Positions 8,479-17,912 of a stretch of DNA of 64,000 bases are shown piece after piece. Below the pieces are notes generated by a model. It was given only the letters and a program-made list of their open reading frames with translations, made no database searches and was not told the DNA's origin. How positions within the stretch are numbered: position 1 is the first letter of the stretch; the number at the start of each line of letters is the position of its first letter. The translations under genes and the position numbers were made by a program. The stretch comes from Anaerocolumna cellulosilytica (lineage in GTDB: Bacteria; Bacillota; Clostridia; Lachnospirales; Lachnospiraceae). The DNA is taken from positions 2,977,501-3,041,500 of the forward strand of contig NZ_AP023367.1 in assembly GCF_014218335.1 (NCBI RefSeq), written 5' to 3'.

Positions 8479-10239
8479 CTACTGTAATAAATATATTCCA
8501 AGGCCGTAGGGCAAAATTTTATAATTATCTTTATCCCTAACACTCCCAGCTTCCATAAGTACCTGTCTAACATTTCGAATCTCAACATACTCTTCTTTCT
8601 CTCCTGCATTCATACAAACCAGAACCGTACCCTTCACTCCCCTTCTCACAAAGGCAAACATTCTGCTTTCTTTCTCCGCGTGAACTATTTCAAAGCAGGC
8701 TTGGGGATTCGTATGGATTTTTCTAATACTGACAATACTCTTCACAAAATCCGCCATCTCATTCTCCTCATTCTGCCAGGGCATCGGTCTTCGATATTCT
8801 GCTTCCTTAATTCCGCTTATTCTCTTCTCATCCCCATAGAACATGCTTGGAACTCCCGGACAGAGCATTAGAAAAAGAAAGGCAAGCTTCCACTTTCGAA
8901 TATCACCCCTGCATAGGGAAAGAAAACGAGGTACATCATGACTATCCAGTAAATTAAGCTGACCCAGGGTAATATTGGTCGGATAACGAAATAACATCAT
9001 TGATATGGCACCTGAAAATTGAAAGGCGTCTAGTTTATCCATTGCAAAAAATTCTCTACAATTTCTTTGAAAATTATAATTCATAGTAGAGTCAAAAGCA
9101 TCCCCCCTAAGCCAACTCTCTGAATTCTCCCAAACCTCTCCGATTAATACAATCTGCGGATTTTCTTCCTTGGCTGCTCTGCGGAAATTTCTCCAAAAGT
9201 TCCGGTCTATTTCATTAGCCACATCCAACCGCCATCCATCAATTTTGTACTCCCTAATCCAATACCTGCAGACATCTTCAAAATACTTCTGAACTTCGGG
9301 GTTGGCGGTATTTAGCTTCGGCATCTTTTTTTCATAGGCAAAGCAGGCATAGGTTGGTACATCTTTTGTGCCGGCAGGACGAATCACAGGGAATTTCAAA
9401 TTGTAAAACCAATCCTTATATTTGGATTGTTCTCCATTCTTAACAACATCGTCAAAGGCAAAGAAGTGCCAGCTGCAGTGATTAAAGACGCCATCAATAA
9501 CAATCGTCATATCCCTGTCATGCACCTTTTCTACCAAATCTTTAAAATCTTCATCACTGCCAAGACAAGGATCAATGTGGTAATAATCCAGTAAATCATA
9601 TTTGTGGCTCTCTCCGGCTGTAAATACTGGATTCAGGTAGATACAATTAAAACCCAGATTTCTGATATAATCCAGATTTGCTGTAATCCCCGGAATGGTA
9701 CCTCCAAACTTGCTTTTACTTACCGCACCACCCTCCAGTGTAATCTGCTTCCCACTATTATCTATTCTGCCCTTTCCGCTGGCGAAGCTATCAGGAAATA
9801 TATTATAAACCACTGCGTTCTTAAACCAGTCGGGAACGTCTAGAATTTCACTTCTTAAAATAACAGGATATTGAAAGTATTCGCTCCGTCCTTCGATTAC
9901 CGTACCGTCCAGGACGAAATCCGGCAATTCCGCTGAGAATTGATTAGCATAATAATAGATCCATTCCTCTCCCTTTACTAATTTAAAATAATAGCATACT
10001 CTGTTATACGGAGTCCCAAAGGTAACCTCATAATAATCAAATAATTCATCCCTGGCTACCACCCCCATTGGTAGTGGATAAAACTCTACCGGACTCTTAC
10101 TGCATGCCCGGTCTCCATAATAGAGGGTACAAGAGGAAAGATCCGAGACTTCCGATCTTAGGCGAATCGTCATTGTCTTCTCATCATTAGCAAATGCGTA
10201 CTGGGACTGGGGTATATGTAAAATTGCACTTTTATTCAT
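8479..10239 (-). CDS. GH13 neopullulanase/cyclomaltodextrinase-type enzyme
   Basis: This is a cytoplasmic alpha-amylase-family enzyme of 586 residues, the usual length for cyclomaltodextrinases, maltogenic amylases and neopullulanases. Residues about 1-115 form an N-terminal CBM34-like domain that in this family shapes the dimer active site. The catalytic trio is Asp339 (GWRLDVANEID), Glu368 (LIGEVWE) and Asp435 (LLDSHD). No signal peptide is present. AAAGGAG precedes the ATG. It is the last gene of the malE-malF-malG operon, 34 bp after malG, which fits hydrolysis of imported maltodextrins or cyclodextrins. The exact preference among these substrates cannot be told from sequence. Confidence 0.92.
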   Translation of the reverse strand: MNKSAILHIPQSQYAFANDEKTMTIRLRSEVSDLSSCTLYYGDRACSKSPVEFYPLPMGVVARDELFDYYEVTFGTPYNRVCYYFKLVKGEEWIYYYANQFSAELPDFVLDGTVIEGRSEYFQYPVILRSEILDVPDWFKNAVVYNIFPDSFASGKGRIDNSGKQITLEGGAVSKSKFGGTIPGITANLDYIRNLGFNCIYLNPVFTAGESHKYDLLDYYHIDPCLGSDEDFKDLVEKVHDRDMTIVIDGVFNHCSWHFFAFDDVVKNGEQSKYKDWFYNLKFPVIRPAGTKDVPTYACFAYEKKMPKLNTANPEVQKYFEDVCRYWIREYKIDGWRLDVANEIDRNFWRNFRRAAKEENPQIVLIGEVWENSESWLRGDAFDSTMNYNFQRNCREFFAMDKLDAFQFSGAISMMLFRYPTNITLGQLNLLDSHDVPRFLSLCRGDIRKWKLAFLFLMLCPGVPSMFYGDEKRISGIKEAEYRRPMPWQNEENEMADFVKSIVSIRKIHTNPQACFEIVHAEKESRMFAFVRRGVKGTVLVCMNAGEKEEYVEIRNVRQVLMEAGSVRDKDNYKILPYGLGIYLLQ

Positions 10240-10273
10240 TTTTAGCTCCTTTAATTCTGTTCATAATCATCTA

Positions 10274-11119
10274 TTAACCCTTTACACCGCCAGCGGTAAG
10301 ACCTGATACCATATACTTCTGTATACAGAAGAAAATGATAAGAACCGGAACCGACACCAAAATGGCTGCTGCTGAAAATATGGACCAGTTCCTGCCGTAA
10401 TCGTCAGCTTGCAGCTGGTACAACCCGCCTGCAAGAGAATAGCTATTCTCTTGCAGCATAAAGGTTGTTGCAAATAAGTATTCGTTCCAGACAAATATAA
10501 TAACCATGACTGAGGTTACGATAATCGCCGGCCGCGCAAGAGGCAGTATAATCTTTACAAGCATTTTAAGATTTCCAGCTCCATCAATTTTTGAAGCTTC
10601 TTCAATCTCAATCGGTATTGTGTCAAAATATCCTTTCATATTCCAGATGCCGAAAATGCACATTGAGCCTGCATAAATCAAAATCAGACCCAGATGCAGA
10701 TTTAAAAGGTGCATGATTTTGTACAAACGAAAAATAGCAAACATGGAAAGTATCTGGGGAAATGCATTCAACAGCAGAAGCATTTTTAATGCACTTCTTC
10801 TGCCCCGAAAACGGAATCTGGAAAAGGCATATGCCGCTTCTACCGAAACAGTCATTGCAATAACCATGGTTCCGACACTCAGAATTACAGAATTCTTAAG
10901 CCATACGAAAAATGGTTCCTCAAACAGTATCTTTCGAAAGTTTTCTAAGGTTGGATTTTTAGGCAACAGAAACAACCCCGAAGACAGGGCTGACCCGCTT
11001 TTGCTAAAGGCCAGTGATATTGCGTATAATATAGGAATTAATCCTGCCAGGCACAGAAGGATAAAGACAATATTCAGAGCAATGTAGCCAATTGTTTTTT
11101 TCATTCTATACTTTTTCAT
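10274..11119 (-). CDS. malG: maltodextrin ABC transporter permease MalG-type
   Basis: This is the second permease of the maltodextrin importer, 281 residues with six membrane segments. The EAA loop is EEASKIDGAGNLKMLVKIIL and the C-terminus is the family signature SGLTAGGVKG. The start is ATG at 11119, with AAGGAGGAGG just upstream; an in-frame GTG at 11140 lies upstream of that site. It overlaps malF by 14 bp. The substrate assignment rests on context: the binding protein gene and a GH13 enzyme share the operon, and a secreted amylase lies just beyond the repressor. Confidence 0.9.
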   Translation of the reverse strand: MKKYRMKKTIGYIALNIVFILLCLAGLIPILYAISLAFSKSGSALSSGLFLLPKNPTLENFRKILFEEPFFVWLKNSVILSVGTMVIAMTVSVEAAYAFSRFRFRGRRSALKMLLLLNAFPQILSMFAIFRLYKIMHLLNLHLGLILIYAGSMCIFGIWNMKGYFDTIPIEIEEASKIDGAGNLKMLVKIILPLARPAIIVTSVMVIIFVWNEYLFATTFMLQENSYSLAGGLYQLQADDYGRNWSIFSAAAILVSVPVLIIFFCIQKYMVSGLTAGGVKG

Positions 11120-12008
11120 TTGCTTCCTCCTCCTTGACACTCTTGTTGGTAAATATGGAAAATAAAAGGATTATTCCAAATATAACAATGGATACAGCTG
11201 ACGACAGTCCATAATTGTTAGATACAAATGCATTCTGATGTGCATAGGTTATAACGGTCTGAAGCGTTGCTCCGGTATAAGAGCCTTTCTGCATGGTCAA
11301 AAGATAAATAATATCAAACTGCTTAAAGGTAGTAAAGGTAGTCAGGATTACTGCAGGAGCAATCACAGGCCGTATACACGGAACAGTAATATAAATATTC
11401 TTCTTCATAAAACCAGCTCCATCCATTACTGCACTTTCATAATAGCTTCGATCAATGCTTTGCAGTGCTCCGTCAATCATCATAATCATAAAGGGTAAAG
11501 CCATCCATAGGTTTAACACGAGACAGGAAAGAAAAGCAGGAATATTTTCTGAGAGAAAGTTGACCTTGGGTTGTCCAAGCATCACAGCTATCTTATTCAG
11601 CAACCCAAACTCTGTATTATATATACCGACCCGCCACAACAGGATAGAAACATAAGCAGGCATTGCCCACGGAAACATAAGCAGAGTTTTATAAAGCCGC
11701 TTCAGCTTAAGGCCGGGTGCGTTTAAACCCAGTGCGATAAAAAAAGCGAGTACTATCTGCAGAACCATATTTATAGCGGTCCATAAAATTGTAGTCATCA
11801 ATGCGGCGAAGAACCCTGAGTTGATTTTAGACAGTGCCCTCACATAATTACCCAGACCAATAACTTTATAATTCATCCAATGGAACAAATTCATATTGGT
11901 CAAGGATATAAATCCTGTATAAAGAATGGGGAACACAATGATAATACCAATCAGGAGCAATGCAGGAAATGAGTAAATCCATGGGATATAGCTGTGTTTT
12001 CTCTTCAT
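11106..12008 (-). CDS. malF: maltodextrin ABC transporter permease MalF-type
   Basis: This is the first permease of the maltodextrin importer. The start chosen is ATG at 12008 (MKRKHSYIPW), about 300 residues, because family members begin close to the first membrane segment. AAAGGA lies about 12 bases upstream, a little far; the alternative ATG at 12053 has no ribosome site. The EAA loop is YESAVMDGAGFMKKNIYITV. The typical long periplasmic P2 domain of Gram-negative MalF is absent, as usual in Firmicutes. It is separated from malE by a 273-bp spacer. Confidence 0.88.
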   Translation of the reverse strand: MKRKHSYIPWIYSFPALLLIGIIIVFPILYTGFISLTNMNLFHWMNYKVIGLGNYVRALSKINSGFFAALMTTILWTAINMVLQIVLAFFIALGLNAPGLKLKRLYKTLLMFPWAMPAYVSILLWRVGIYNTEFGLLNKIAVMLGQPKVNFLSENIPAFLSCLVLNLWMALPFMIMMIDGALQSIDRSYYESAVMDGAGFMKKNIYITVPCIRPVIAPAVILTTFTTFKQFDIIYLLTMQKGSYTGATLQTVITYAHQNAFVSNNYGLSSAVSIVIFGIILLFSIFTNKSVKEEEANEKV

Positions 12009-12281
12009 TATCTGTTTTATTCCTTTCGCTTTGCCCAGTACACACGGCAGCATGCCTGGTAAATTAATTTCTTATACTAAAATAGCGGTTGGTAATTTGG
12101 TATTTATACATTAATCCAGCGAGAGCAATACCCTCCTCTATAATGACATTCCTGTTGTACTCGTTACATATATGTTTATACTTGGCTTCACAGAAAAACT
12201 TAATGGAGTATATATCACTCTCGCAAAATGATACGGACAGTTATGTAAAAACCCGTCTTGTTGATATTTTATAATTCCTTA
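12009..12281 (-). other. malE-malF intercistronic spacer with distant inverted repeat
   Basis: This 273-bp gap lies inside the operon, unusual because the other junctions overlap or are short. It holds GCGAGAG at 12119-12125 and its exact complement CTCTCGC at 12218-12224, about 92 bases apart. This could close a long stem in the transcript. Such spacers often tune the binding protein above the permeases; no strong terminator or riboswitch shape was recognised. Confidence 0.3.
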
Positions 12282-13577
12282 TTACTGCATATCCGCAATT
12301 GCTGTCAAAGCTTCCTGCTGATATTTATCAGCAGATGCATCAATGTCTTCGCCGGATTTATTCACCGCGGCGAGGAAGCTTTCCATCGGTACCCACATAA
12401 CACTTAATTGTGGAATATTCGGCATCGGCCGGGCGGTATCCGCTGTCTTCTTCATGGCAACTATCATCTCATTGGCAGCCACATCAGCATCATCATATGC
12501 TTTATTATTCGCAGGAGCACAATTCGACAATTTCGCTATGTCAATTGCAACCTTAGTACCAGCCAAAGTTATAAGCACTTTTGCTATCGCATCCTTTTTG
12601 GATTCAGCTGTATATTTTAATACGGAGAAGCCTTGAACTCCTGAATAAGGTACCAAGCTTTTCCCATTCGGAAGCTTAAAATCTGCTAAGCTCTTAAATC
12701 CAAGTTTTATTGTTGTATTTTTCATTCCCGAGATTAGCCAGGGACCTCCAATAATCGCTGAGGCCTTTCCTTCATTAAATAATGTACCTACCGTATTATA
12801 GTCGCCATCCGCTTGGAGCTTAGAAAATTTCTGATTGTAGGCAACTGCTTCCTTGGTCGCCTGCAGATTAAGTCCCGGCTGTACATCTGCATTTATTATG
12901 TAACCGCCGAAGCCGTTGATGAACGGAGCTACGTTATATGCTGTAGAATGTTGGTTAAGAACCGCATAGGTGCCTGCGTCTATATCCGTATTGGTTACCA
13001 TATAATCATATAAATCTTCTGTTGTAGAAGGAATCTCTCCTTTCCATAAATCCTTATTGTACATGAATAAGAGAGTTTCAAAGTAAACCGGAAGCTGATA
13101 TTTGACTGATTTATAAGTCCCTGCCTCTAAAGTCATCGGCAGAAGATCTGACATAGCATCTTCGCTGATTAGATCAGTAATTGGAGTTAATATGCCCATC
13201 TCTGCAAACATGCCGATGGAATCCTGTGCGTAAAAATACATATCCGGACCATTTGCTGTATCTGTACCATATAGCTTCAATTGATCCGTCAAGCCTGTTT
13301 TTTTCTCAAAGATAACAGAGATTTTATCATCCTTTAACGTTTCATTGACCCTGTTTTGAATCACTGCCATAATCGCTTCATCCGCATCATGCCAGATTTT
13401 CAGTTCTACTGGTTTAGCCAGTGCGGCATCTGTCGGTTCGCTTTCTGACTGCTGCTGCGCATCCGGCACCTTTGTCGGATTGCTTCCTGTAGTACCTTGC
13501 TTGGACTTACTGTCACAACCCGTCAATCCCCCAAAGATTAATAATACGCATAGTATTAAGCTTACTATTTTTTTCAT
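12282..13577 (-). CDS. malE: maltodextrin-binding lipoprotein (MalE-type)
   Basis: This is the extracellular solute-binding lipoprotein of the importer, 431 residues. A lipoprotein signal peptide ends in LTGC with Cys21 as the lipidated residue, followed by a Ser/Thr/Pro/Gln linker to about residue 55. The rest is a family 1 solute-binding fold resembling maltose/maltodextrin-binding proteins (for example GPDMYFYAQDSIGMFAEMG and NEGKASAIIGGPWLISG). AAAAGGAGG precedes the ATG at 13577. It is the first gene of the operon and lies 20 bp from a LacI-type operator, divergent from the LacI gene. Confidence 0.92.
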   Translation of the reverse strand: MKKIVSLILCVLLIFGGLTGCDSKSKQGTTGSNPTKVPDAQQQSESEPTDAALAKPVELKIWHDADEAIMAVIQNRVNETLKDDKISVIFEKKTGLTDQLKLYGTDTANGPDMYFYAQDSIGMFAEMGILTPITDLISEDAMSDLLPMTLEAGTYKSVKYQLPVYFETLLFMYNKDLWKGEIPSTTEDLYDYMVTNTDIDAGTYAVLNQHSTAYNVAPFINGFGGYIINADVQPGLNLQATKEAVAYNQKFSKLQADGDYNTVGTLFNEGKASAIIGGPWLISGMKNTTIKLGFKSLADFKLPNGKSLVPYSGVQGFSVLKYTAESKKDAIAKVLITLAGTKVAIDIAKLSNCAPANNKAYDDADVAANEMIVAMKKTADTARPMPNIPQLSVMWVPMESFLAAVNKSGEDIDASADKYQQEALTAIADMQ

Positions 13578-13596
13578 AATTACCTCCTTTTTATTT

Positions 13597-13612
13597 AGGA
13601 AATCGCTTTCCT
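13597..13612. promoter_or_regulatory. LacI-family operator in the malE leader
   Basis: AGGAAATCGCTTTCCT is a near-palindrome with a central CG; its core fits the LacI/GalR and cre pattern GNAANCGNWNNC. It lies just upstream of the malE ribosome site, where a bound repressor would block initiation or elongation. The same AGGAAATCGCT recurs in the promoter of the divergent LacI gene. A CcpA site is an alternative reading. Confidence 0.7.
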
Positions 13613-13705
13613 ACTACCAAAATATAATTTAGCATTATTCTTAGTTGCTTAAGCTATTTTTACCATATTATTATGATATAATCAAATATATTTTAGTAAA
13701 AACAG

Positions 13706-13737
13706 TTGACTTTGTAAGGAAATCGCTATACTATAAT
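13706..13737 (+). promoter_or_regulatory. LacI-gene promoter overlapping a second operator
   Basis: TTGACT at 13706-13711 is a candidate -35, and TATACT (13727-13732) or TATAAT (13732-13737) a candidate -10; the spacings, 15 or 20, are not ideal. AGGAAATCGCT at 13717-13727 lies between them and repeats the left 11 bases of the malE operator. This arrangement predicts autorepression. Confidence 0.55.
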
Positions 13738-13769
13738 AGCAAATATGTTAATTATTTAAGGAGTAAAAT

Positions 13770-14777
13770 ATGCCGATTACCATCAGTGATGTCGCCAGGG
13801 AAGCCGGCGTATCAACCTCAACTGTTTCAAAAGTATTGAACAATTGGACAACCATATCCCCTGCTACCGTAGATCGGGTCAAACATGCAATCCACAAGCT
13901 GAATTATACGCCAAATTCCAGAGCCGTCAGCTTCGCCAGACAGACAACACAAAATATTGTTTTTTTAACTTCTCTGGGAAAAAATGAGGCCTATCACAAT
14001 CCTCATATGTTTGACATTATGTGCGGTGTCAATAGTATCCTGGCGAAAAACAATTATACACTCTCCCTTGTAGATATTTTTAATGATTCCTATCAGGGGG
14101 AATCCGTTACCAGGGTAATGGCTCAAAAGTGCGCTGACGGAATGGTAATCCACGGTTCCGCCATTAGTAAAGAAATCGCTGATCTCATCACCAAACAGCA
14201 ATTTCCTCATATACTCATCGGTCATCCGGGATTTGAAACCCAGCTATGCTGGATTGACACCAACCATGTCTTAGCCGGACAGGCAGCCGCAGAATATCTG
14301 ATTTCCAACAATTACGGTGATGTCGCCTTTATCGGCGGCAAAAAGACGGACCACATCTCTATGCAAAGGCTCAAGGGATTCCTGGGGACTATGCATAGTT
14401 ATGGTTATCTAGTATCACCAGAAAAGATATTGTATACGAACTCCAGCAGAGAGGAGAGCTATGAAGCAACTATCCGGCTGTTGGAACTAAAAAAATCCCC
14501 GAGCGCTATTGTATGTGAAAGCAATACAATTGCACTAGGAACTGCAAGGGCTATCGAAAAGATGAAACTGGAGGTACCGAAAGATATCGCTTTCCTGACT
14601 TTTGATGCATACCCGTATTCTGAAATTATTGATCCAAAGCCAACCGTCATTGATATCAATGTCTATGATATGGGAATACAGGCAGGGATTATGCTGCTAC
14701 GCAAGATGGAGAACCCGGCGCTGCAGATTCAGACATATACTACCCTTCCAGTGGTTAATGCGGGAAAGACGACGTAG
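13770..14777 (+). CDS. LacI-family repressor, MalR-like
   Basis: This is a 335-residue repressor with the textbook LacI helix-turn-helix and hinge (ISDVAREAGVSTSTVSKVLN at about 4-23, then the hinge near residues 45-60). A periplasmic-binding-like effector domain fills residues about 62-330. It begins with ATG at 13770 after AAGGAG. It sits between the malE operon (divergent) and the secreted amylase gene (convergent), and matching operators lie before itself and malE. A role as the maltose/maltodextrin repressor is inferred from this context; the inducer is not readable. Confidence 0.92.
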   Translation: MPITISDVAREAGVSTSTVSKVLNNWTTISPATVDRVKHAIHKLNYTPNSRAVSFARQTTQNIVFLTSLGKNEAYHNPHMFDIMCGVNSILAKNNYTLSLVDIFNDSYQGESVTRVMAQKCADGMVIHGSAISKEIADLITKQQFPHILIGHPGFETQLCWIDTNHVLAGQAAAEYLISNNYGDVAFIGGKKTDHISMQRLKGFLGTMHSYGYLVSPEKILYTNSSREESYEATIRLLELKKSPSAIVCESNTIALGTARAIEKMKLEVPKDIAFLTFDAYPYSEIIDPKPTVIDINVYDMGIQAGIMLLRKMENPALQIQTYTTLPVVNAGKTT

Positions 14778-14848
14778 TAACAAGAAGCCCCAAAAGTTGT
14801 GGTATACCAGGTAATCATATGAAGGAAAAATCTATTTGAGAGTTAAAA

Positions 14849-14884
14849 ATCAGGGCTTGCCTCTTAATTAAGGCAGTCCCTGAC
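14849..14884. terminator. bidirectional terminator between lacI-type gene and amylase
   Basis: ATCAGGG and GCCT on the left pair with AGGC and CCCTGA on the right, around a loop CTTAATTA. Read on the minus strand the stem is followed by TTTTTAAC, which fits termination of the amylase gene. On the plus strand CTTTCTTAGCTTT follows, weaker but usable. Confidence 0.7.
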
Positions 14885-14933
14885 TTTCTTAGCTTTAATA
14901 ATCTTGTTTCATTACACATTCATACTGCGGAAT

Positions 14934-17483
14934 TTATTTCAGATATGCTCCGTTATTACCGATTTTACCTGGTGCCGGATTACCTGGCAAATCCAGGACA
15001 TAAATTCTCATATTGCCTTTTCCCACTCTGGGTATTGTTAATTTGCCATCTGTTACTACCTTTACATCTCCCGAAATCGCATCCTTATAGATACCATTTG
15101 GTATTCCTGAAAAGGCTGCACCATCTGTAATGGATACCAGTACAAAACTATCCACCCCGGTTTTCGTATCCGTATAACGTCTCTTAAAAGCCATTTCTCC
15201 CGAAACACCTTCCGTTGAATACTGCCCCTTCCTAAGGGCAGGTATTTTTCTTCTGATTTTATTCAATCTCTGTATATGCAGGGAAAGAGGATGGTTTAAG
15301 GCTGTTGCCATTGCTCCTGTTGCATTGGTATATTCAGCATAATCCGTTACAGTTATGGAACCTTCAATATTGTCCCCGAAATAAGCTCTTCCTGTCTCAC
15401 TTAAGGGTTTTGTTGGACCGGCATCAATCACTGCTCCCTTCTTAAATTCTATTTCACTTCCGTAATAAATACATGGAATTCCCCGAAAAGTATACATCAG
15501 GTTCAAATTCTCTGCCCAGGTATCCTGGGAACCGGCAAACCTTTGGTTTTCCGGTGCGCCATCCGGTGCATAATCATGGGAATCCACATAAGTTACGTTC
15601 CAGGTAGCATCACTGTAAAATTGATCCCCATCCACTCCCACACGAAATGCATCTCTGGCATTATTAAAATTCCAATGCATGGGAAAATCTATTACACCCA
15701 GTCCGGAAGATGTACTTTTATCCGGTGTGCGATAGGTATTGCCGGTCAACAAATGATTTCTGCTGACAGGCTGGTCACTGACATTCTGGTTATCATTCCA
15801 GTGCTGGAAAGTACTGTTCATATTAGTAGCTGTATCACTCCAAGGATAGGCTAAGGTCTCTGCCCAGGTGTAAAACGGTGTGGAAATTGCAGGTATATTA
15901 CTATTCCATACCTGCCGGTACCTGGTAGCCACTTCTCCGAACACAAAGAAATCTTCTCCTCCTGCCGCTTTAAAGGCTGGGATAAATTCTTTATTAAAAG
16001 TCAGTCTGGATATGTGTTTTACCGTATCAATCCGGAAAGCATCAACCCCCATATTAATATAACTTCTGTAGGCATTTATTAAATAATCCGATACGGCTGG
16101 ATTCTCTGTGTTTAAATCCACACAATCCCCTGCTATCTGACCGGTTTGGACCGTATAACCTTCCCAGCTTAAGCTTTTTTCATGGTGATAAATATTTTCT
16201 GTATCCTGGGTATCTTCTTTCATGGCATATAGTCTGGCCTGATATTGTTGTGCCGGAGGTAAGGTATCATAATTATCGGGAAGTTTTCCTTCATCAATTC
16301 TGATAATCGTATCAGCAGTATCTTCCTGAGTTTCATCCTTTGTAAACAACGGATATAGATTTTCCTCCCCAAAATTTCCCGAATGGTTTAATACGATATC
16401 CTGTATGATTTTTAACCCCTTCTCGTGGACCGCATTAATTAAATCCTGATAGGTTGCATCATCCGATTCATATCTTGGGTCTATCTCACTGAAATTAACG
16501 GCATGGTAACCGTGATAATCATAGCCGCTCATGTTCTTCACGACCGGAGTAATCCAAATTGCCGAAAACCCCAGTGCCTTTATGTAATCCAGTTTTTCAA
16601 TAAGACCTTTAAAGTCACCTCTCCATGCCGGGTCGTTACTGTCCTTCATGGCTGCCACTTCATCCCAGCAATGTACATTATTATTGGAATCTCCATCATA
16701 GAACCGGGTTACCATAACAAAATAGATAGTTTCATCTCTGAAATCAATCCCTTTTTCCGGTGCCGGTGTTATGGTCGGCGTGACTGTTGGTGTTTTAGTC
16801 GGCGCAGGCGTAACTGTCGGTGTTGGTGTAACGTACGTTTCCGGATTACTCTCATACCATTGATTGTCCTTATACCACCATTCTCCCTTTGTCCGTGTTA
16901 AATCAGAAGTCTGCTTCCCGTTATAATTGAATATCAGGTTAACCTGCGTGGACTCGGAAAAAGTATATTTGTACCACCTGTTTCCCTCCGGCGTCATATC
17001 TCCCCCCGGCCAGGTTGTTGTACTGCCGGAGGGTTGTAAATTCCAATAATATATCTTCGCTCCGTCCCAGGGACTTTTAAAATGCACCGTAATGGAATCC
17101 GCAGTTATTTCGGGATTGTACTGGTACCACTGGTTATTCTTATACCACCATTCCCCCGAAGTCCTATGTAAGTCTGCAGTCTGTGAACCATTCTGATTAA
17201 ATATCAGATTAACACTTTGGGTATTGCTGAAGGTGTAACCAAACCAATTATCACTTTCAGCTTTCATTTGTACTCCCGGCCATGAAACCGGCTTATTGTT
17301 ATCCCCGTTCAAATTCCAATAATAGATATTTGGTGCACTATACGTCCCTTTATAATGCACCGTAACCGAGGATACTGTTTCTGCCTGCGTCTTTTGAAAT
17401 GTGCCGGATGTTGCTAGTCCTGTTACCACCATTGCAATTAGCAGCACATATACCGTCAGTTTTCTCCAGAAACCCTTCTTCAT
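14934..17483 (-). CDS. secreted alpha-amylase with two CBM26-like starch-binding modules
   Basis: This is an extracellular endo-acting GH13 amylase, 849 residues from the ATG at 17483. That start has GCAGGAGG 8 bases before it and begins the signal peptide (MKKGFWRKLTVYVLLIAM); the frame upstream to 17633 has no ribosome site and would bury the signal. The order is signal peptide, two tandem CBM26-like modules (about 36-125 and 126-213, each ending EWWYK(N/D)NQWY), a Thr/Pro linker (about 216-245) and the catalytic barrel. Catalytic residues are Asp486 (DAFRIDTVKH), Glu517 (FVFGEVATR) and Asp637 (YVDSHD). No anchor is visible, so it is probably released. It should supply dextrins to MalEFG. 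Confidence 0.95.
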   Translation of the reverse strand: MKKGFWRKLTVYVLLIAMVVTGLATSGTFQKTQAETVSSVTVHYKGTYSAPNIYYWNLNGDNNKPVSWPGVQMKAESDNWFGYTFSNTQSVNLIFNQNGSQTADLHRTSGEWWYKNNQWYQYNPEITADSITVHFKSPWDGAKIYYWNLQPSGSTTTWPGGDMTPEGNRWYKYTFSESTQVNLIFNYNGKQTSDLTRTKGEWWYKDNQWYESNPETYVTPTPTVTPAPTKTPTVTPTITPAPEKGIDFRDETIYFVMVTRFYDGDSNNNVHCWDEVAAMKDSNDPAWRGDFKGLIEKLDYIKALGFSAIWITPVVKNMSGYDYHGYHAVNFSEIDPRYESDDATYQDLINAVHEKGLKIIQDIVLNHSGNFGEENLYPLFTKDETQEDTADTIIRIDEGKLPDNYDTLPPAQQYQARLYAMKEDTQDTENIYHHEKSLSWEGYTVQTGQIAGDCVDLNTENPAVSDYLINAYRSYINMGVDAFRIDTVKHISRLTFNKEFIPAFKAAGGEDFFVFGEVATRYRQVWNSNIPAISTPFYTWAETLAYPWSDTATNMNSTFQHWNDNQNVSDQPVSRNHLLTGNTYRTPDKSTSSGLGVIDFPMHWNFNNARDAFRVGVDGDQFYSDATWNVTYVDSHDYAPDGAPENQRFAGSQDTWAENLNLMYTFRGIPCIYYGSEIEFKKGAVIDAGPTKPLSETGRAYFGDNIEGSITVTDYAEYTNATGAMATALNHPLSLHIQRLNKIRRKIPALRKGQYSTEGVSGEMAFKRRYTDTKTGVDSFVLVSITDGAAFSGIPNGIYKDAISGDVKVVTDGKLTIPRVGKGNMRIYVLDLPGNPAPGKIGNNGAYLK

Positions 17484-17912
17484 ACTTTTTATACCTCCTG
17501 CCTTTTTTGAAGGGTCACTCCTATTGGCATAGATAAATCCTATCCTAAATATATGCCTGCTGAAATAACCCTTTAATTTATTGACAGCCTGCTGATGTCT
17601 CTCTTTACTGACTCTATCCCACAAGCCATTCAACCGATAGAATAAAACAGTCTTTTACTACTGCTGGATACCCTTTATGTTCTGTTCCACCCTTCATTCC
17701 ACTTTTCACTATAAAGCAAAAGAATGTCCTGTTATTTCTTTGTTAATATTGACTGATATTATTTTATAGTTTAATATAATTATATCATTTTATACCGAAA
17801 CTTCTTGCAATATCCTGGGATTTATTTGTACAATACTATCATTCAGAAGAATATAAGCAGCTGAAAAACTGCCGGATTCGGATTTACGGCACTGTATAGA
17901 TGGAGGTATTTT
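17484..17912. promoter_or_regulatory. divergent promoter region, amylase / AraC regulator
   Basis: This 429-bp spacer contains no supported gene. On the plus strand TTGACT at 17749-17754 and TAATAT at 17772-17777 are spaced by exactly 17 bp and form a good sigma-A promoter for the AraC-type gene, leaving a leader of about 130 bases. The amylase promoter must lie on the other strand, but I could not assign its elements. No copy of the AGGAAATCGCT operator was seen here. Confidence 0.5.

Noticed and set aside
12343-12636. Open frame of 97 codons on the plus strand opposite malE
   Set aside because: It is the antisense shadow of the solute-binding protein gene; it has no ribosome site and low-complexity translation.
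17484-17633. N-terminal extension of the amylase gene
   Set aside because: The frame is open, but the ribosome site and signal peptide both place the start at 17483; the extension would bury the signal peptide.
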